The notes under the pieces were generated by a model. It had not been told where the DNA came from and made no database searches. It saw only the letters and a list, made by a program, of their open reading frames with translations. A DNA stretch of 6,713 nucleotides from assembly GCA_021205645.1 (NCBI GenBank), contig JAJPXE010000236.1:1-6713 (forward strand), written 5' to 3'. Numbering within the stretch: the first letter of the stretch is position 1; every line of letters starts with the position of its first letter. Of the stretch, positions 4,899 through 6,713 are shown one piece after another. The DNA is from Candidatus Gastranaerophilales bacterium. GTDB taxonomy: Bacteria > Cyanobacteriota > Vampirovibrionia > Gastranaerophilales > Gastranaerophilaceae. Position numbers and translations under genes: made by a program.

Positions 4899-6479
4899 CT
4901 AACTTCCGCTGAATGTCTTGAAAGTAGTTTCGACGTTCTTGGAAATAACTTTTTGAACAGCTTCCATTTCTGTCTGGAGTGCGTTTTGCTCCGTATCTAA
5001 CTGTTTTAGACGCAATTCCAGAGTTCTGTCTTCCTGCTGAATAATTTCTGTTTTAGCATTGATATCGGCAACAGTTTTTTCATATTCCTGAACATCGTGG
5101 TAATACTGGTTCATTGCATTGTTATAAGCATCTTCATCAGTTACGGATTCAACATTTAAAGTATAGACAACACTGTCATCTTCCAGTTTCAGAGAGGTGA
5201 ATCTTCCCGAACCGTCTGTTTCAAGCAACGCATAACTCGTATCCGATATTTTTGAGTTGATATAACTTGCGGTATAATATGTTAATTTGTCTTGATTTTC
5301 AATCGGCTGACCGTAATTATCATAGGTTGTCAGACTGTTAATCAAATCTTCATATGTTGTATAGCAGGTATTGCCGTTATAGGTATACGTATAAATACCC
5401 GAACCGCAATATTCATATGTTCCGTCTGCATTTCTTGTAATATAATCCGCAATGGATGAATCCGGATTATCAGCCAAAATTTGCAATAATGCGGTTTCAT
5501 CGCTCAAACCAAGGCTGTCTGTAAGTTCGGTCAGTTGACAGTTCCCAACATAAGTCGGAGCATAAACGGTTGAATATTCTGTCAAACCGCCTGTACCTTC
5601 TTCATAAGCTTCATCTTTTGTTGCAGATTCAAATGAATAAGAAGTTTCATCGCCAACGGTTGTTGATGTGTATGAAGCATAACCTGTTTCAAACGCACCG
5701 TCTGACACTGCCTGAATGATATCGTCCTTGGATATCCCGGTAAGTCCGGCTTCTTCTAATTGTGAAACTACGGTTTCAAAATCATCGTCCGTCCAGCTTG
5801 ATGTATCGGTCAAATCCAGTCCGTATTGAGTCAAATCAACGTAGCCGCTTTTTAAACCGCTGTTTGATGTTGCTGATTCCAAATCATCAGCTGTTGTAAT
5901 ATGCCAGACACCTGATGAATCTTTATAACCATACAAATCACTGTAGTCAATCTCACCGCCGTCAAATGATAGATAACCTTCCGATTCCAAATCTTTCAGG
6001 GCATTTTGTAGTTCTGTCGAACTTGAATATTGCGACAATGATTCATAAGTCACATCATTGTTCAAGGTATATGAGCCGTCACTGTTCTTAACCAGTGTAC
6101 CGACATCAAGCTGGCTTGATATAACGTCTTCTTTATAAAGAACTTCCGGATTAACAAGTTTCTTTTCCGAACCTGTATAAACATCCGCATAATAATATGT
6201 ATCAACAACATAGTTGTAATCCGAATTTGCGGTAGATAACTGATACCAGTTTTCAAGAACAGTATCATTATAACCGTCGCTGTACGAGTATTGCAGAGTG
6301 GTATAATCCGTACTATCAGGGCAATCCGGAACGGATGTTTCCAGCAGCCGGTTAAAATAGTCAGCCGACTGGTTAGCTAACGCAGTACGAGCCTGGTTAA
6401 TCTGTTGACCTTCATATTCGCAATTTGATTTTCTTGCGGTTAGTGCCAAATATCTGGCTTGTGATGCTGCCATTCCCAT
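4899..6479 (-). CDS. Large acidic protein with helical termini and a variable centre (flagellin-like layout), unknown function
   Basis: The 526-aa protein has no signal peptide or membrane segment. Residues 1-45 (MGMAASQARYLALTARK..., then QQINQARTALANQ) are predicted helical. So are residues about 446-515, including EYEKTVADINAKTEIIQQ and LELRLKQLDTEQNALQTEM, with coiled-coil heptads. The centre (about 46-445) is rich in Ser, Thr, Tyr, Asp and Gly, very poor in Lys and Arg, and has five scattered cysteines over the whole chain (20, 53, 314, 358, 372). Segments such as NSDGSYTLNNDVTYESL and NADGTYEYCGSGIY suggest beta-rich, loosely repeated units; QLEEAGLTGI and DLESEGYLSF may be degenerate copies. 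Helical ends around a variable middle are typical of flagellin and other axial proteins exported without Sec. I do not see the flagellin sequence motifs, so this is analogy only. I recall similar proteins in gut Gastranaerophilales. Start 6479 is chosen over 6497 for its ribosome-binding site; 6473 is also possible. Confidence 0.85.
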   Translation of the reverse strand: MGMAASQARYLALTARKSNCEYEGQQINQARTALANQSADYFNRLLETSVPDCPDSTDYTTLQYSYSDGYNDTVLENWYQLSTANSDYNYVVDTYYYADVYTGSEKKLVNPEVLYKEDVISSQLDVGTLVKNSDGSYTLNNDVTYESLSQYSSSTELQNALKDLESEGYLSFDGGEIDYSDLYGYKDSSGVWHITTADDLESATSNSGLKSGYVDLTQYGLDLTDTSSWTDDDFETVVSQLEEAGLTGISKDDIIQAVSDGAFETGYASYTSTTVGDETSYSFESATKDEAYEEGTGGLTEYSTVYAPTYVGNCQLTELTDSLGLSDETALLQILADNPDSSIADYITRNADGTYEYCGSGIYTYTYNGNTCYTTYEDLINSLTTYDNYGQPIENQDKLTYYTASYINSKISDTSYALLETDGSGRFTSLKLEDDSVVYTLNVESVTDEDAYNNAMNQYYHDVQEYEKTVADINAKTEIIQQEDRTLELRLKQLDTEQNALQTEMEAVQKVISKNVETTFKTFSGS

Positions 6480-6485
6480 GACATT

Positions 6486-6493
6486 CTTCCCTT
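6486..6493 (-). promoter_or_regulatory. Ribosome-binding site deciding the start of the large gene
   Basis: On the minus strand AAGGGAAG ends six bases before the ATG at 6479. The upstream ATG at 6497 would place this purine-rich stretch inside the coding region and has no comparable site in front of it. Confidence 0.55.
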
Positions 6494-6559
6494 TCAATCT
6501 TCTTTGGGTTATCTTCTACATTTTCTTTTTTAATAATTTTTTTTTATAAGTCAAATATG

Positions 6560-6586
6560 AAATCGGCATAAAAGAATTTAACTTAA
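6560..6586 (-). promoter_or_regulatory. Sigma-28 (FliA/SigD)-like promoter of the large gene
   Basis: The minus strand reads TTAAGTTA, exactly 11 bases, then GCCGATTT. The flagellar sigma-28 consensus is TAAAGTTT-N11-GCCGATAA; each half matches six of eight and the spacing is exact, with the diagnostic GCCGAT intact. Transcription would start near 6552, leaving a leader of about 70 bases before the ATG at 6479. No convincing sigma-70 promoter with correct spacing is seen in the same stretch, although TTGACT (6555-6550) overlaps this area. Confidence 0.55.
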
Positions 6587-6713
6587 ACTGATTAGCGTAA
6601 ATATCATACATTTGTACCAGTATATATAATTTTCCCAAATTGAATAGAAATGAGGGTTAGAAAAAATATTTTTTTTTTAAGATTATTCGGGCGGGGAGTT
6701 TGCGGAGCGGGTG
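6587..6713. other. AT-rich intergenic end of window with a GC-rich, G-biased tail
   Basis: No gene is supported here. A TATAAT (6625-6630, plus) has no good -35. An ATG at 6650 opens a short plus-strand frame (MRVRKNIFFLRLFGRGVCGA) that runs off the window, without a ribosome-binding site. It crosses an A/T run (6661-6680) and then a sharp switch to G-rich sequence from 6688 on. The G-rich tail could be the edge of a repeat, a structured RNA or the next gene's border. Confidence 0.4.

Noticed and set aside
6525..6555. A sigma-70 promoter for the large gene using TTGACT at 6555-6550
   Set aside because: At a 17-base spacer the -10 position is only a run of A. The sigma-28-like pair has exact spacing and a better match.
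6650..6713. A small plus-strand gene starting MRVRKN at 6650
   Set aside because: There is no ribosome-binding site, the frame is low-complexity over the T run, and it leaves the window after 21 codons.
6688..6713. A G-quadruplex in the G-rich tail
   Set aside because: Only three runs of three or more G are present in the visible part, and the fourth is GG. The window ends too soon to decide.

Overview
This is a compact, AT-rich bacterial chromosomal window with six genes on both strands and almost no spare space until the last ~230 bases. Two genes are near-universal housekeeping genes (mnmG, lepB) and one is a polyprenyl-diphosphate-synthase homologue. The other three are an exported tyrosine-rich protein, a soluble protein with a possible CheD/CNF-type deamidase core, and a large acidic protein with helical ends. 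No mobile element, CRISPR array, tRNA or rRNA is visible. From memory, the exported Tyr-rich protein and the large protein starting MGMAASQARY resemble families common in gut Gastranaerophilales (Vampirovibrionia/Melainabacteria, the non-photosynthetic sister group of Cyanobacteria). Low GC and the MnmG and LepB types fit this, but the lineage is an inference without a database search.

Layout. Bases 39-1904 (minus): mnmG, tRNA wobble-uridine modification. Bases 1905-1948: a 44-bp divergent promoter in which perfect TATAAT boxes sit exactly six bases before the start codons of both flanking genes, so both mRNAs may be leaderless. Bases 1949-2545 (plus): exported Tyr-rich protein. It meets the next gene tail-to-tail with no base between the stop codons (TAA|TTA). 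Bases 2546-3169 (minus): the deamidase-like protein, with T48, C54 and H69 spaced like known catalytic residues. Bases 3170-3318: a divergent control region with a 16-bp hairpin. Bases 3319-4119 and 4104-4742 (plus): a two-gene operon, a short prenyl synthase homologue with a degenerate second aspartate motif, overlapping lepB by 16 nt. Bases 4740-4791: a minus-strand intrinsic terminator that belongs to the next gene but touches the lepB stop. Bases 4899-6479 (minus): the large helical-ended protein, preceded by a strong match to a flagellar sigma-28 (FliA/SigD) promoter. Bases 6587-6713: AT-rich and probably non-coding, ending in an abrupt GC-rich, G-biased stretch.

How the parts relate. 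LepB would process Sec-exported proteins such as the one at 1949-2545, which has a clear Ala-x-Ala cleavage site. The large protein has no signal peptide. Its helical termini around a variable, Lys/Arg-poor, Ser/Thr/Tyr/Asp-rich centre, together with the sigma-28-like promoter, suggest a flagellin-like or other non-Sec surface protein. This is the best candidate in the window for something undescribed.
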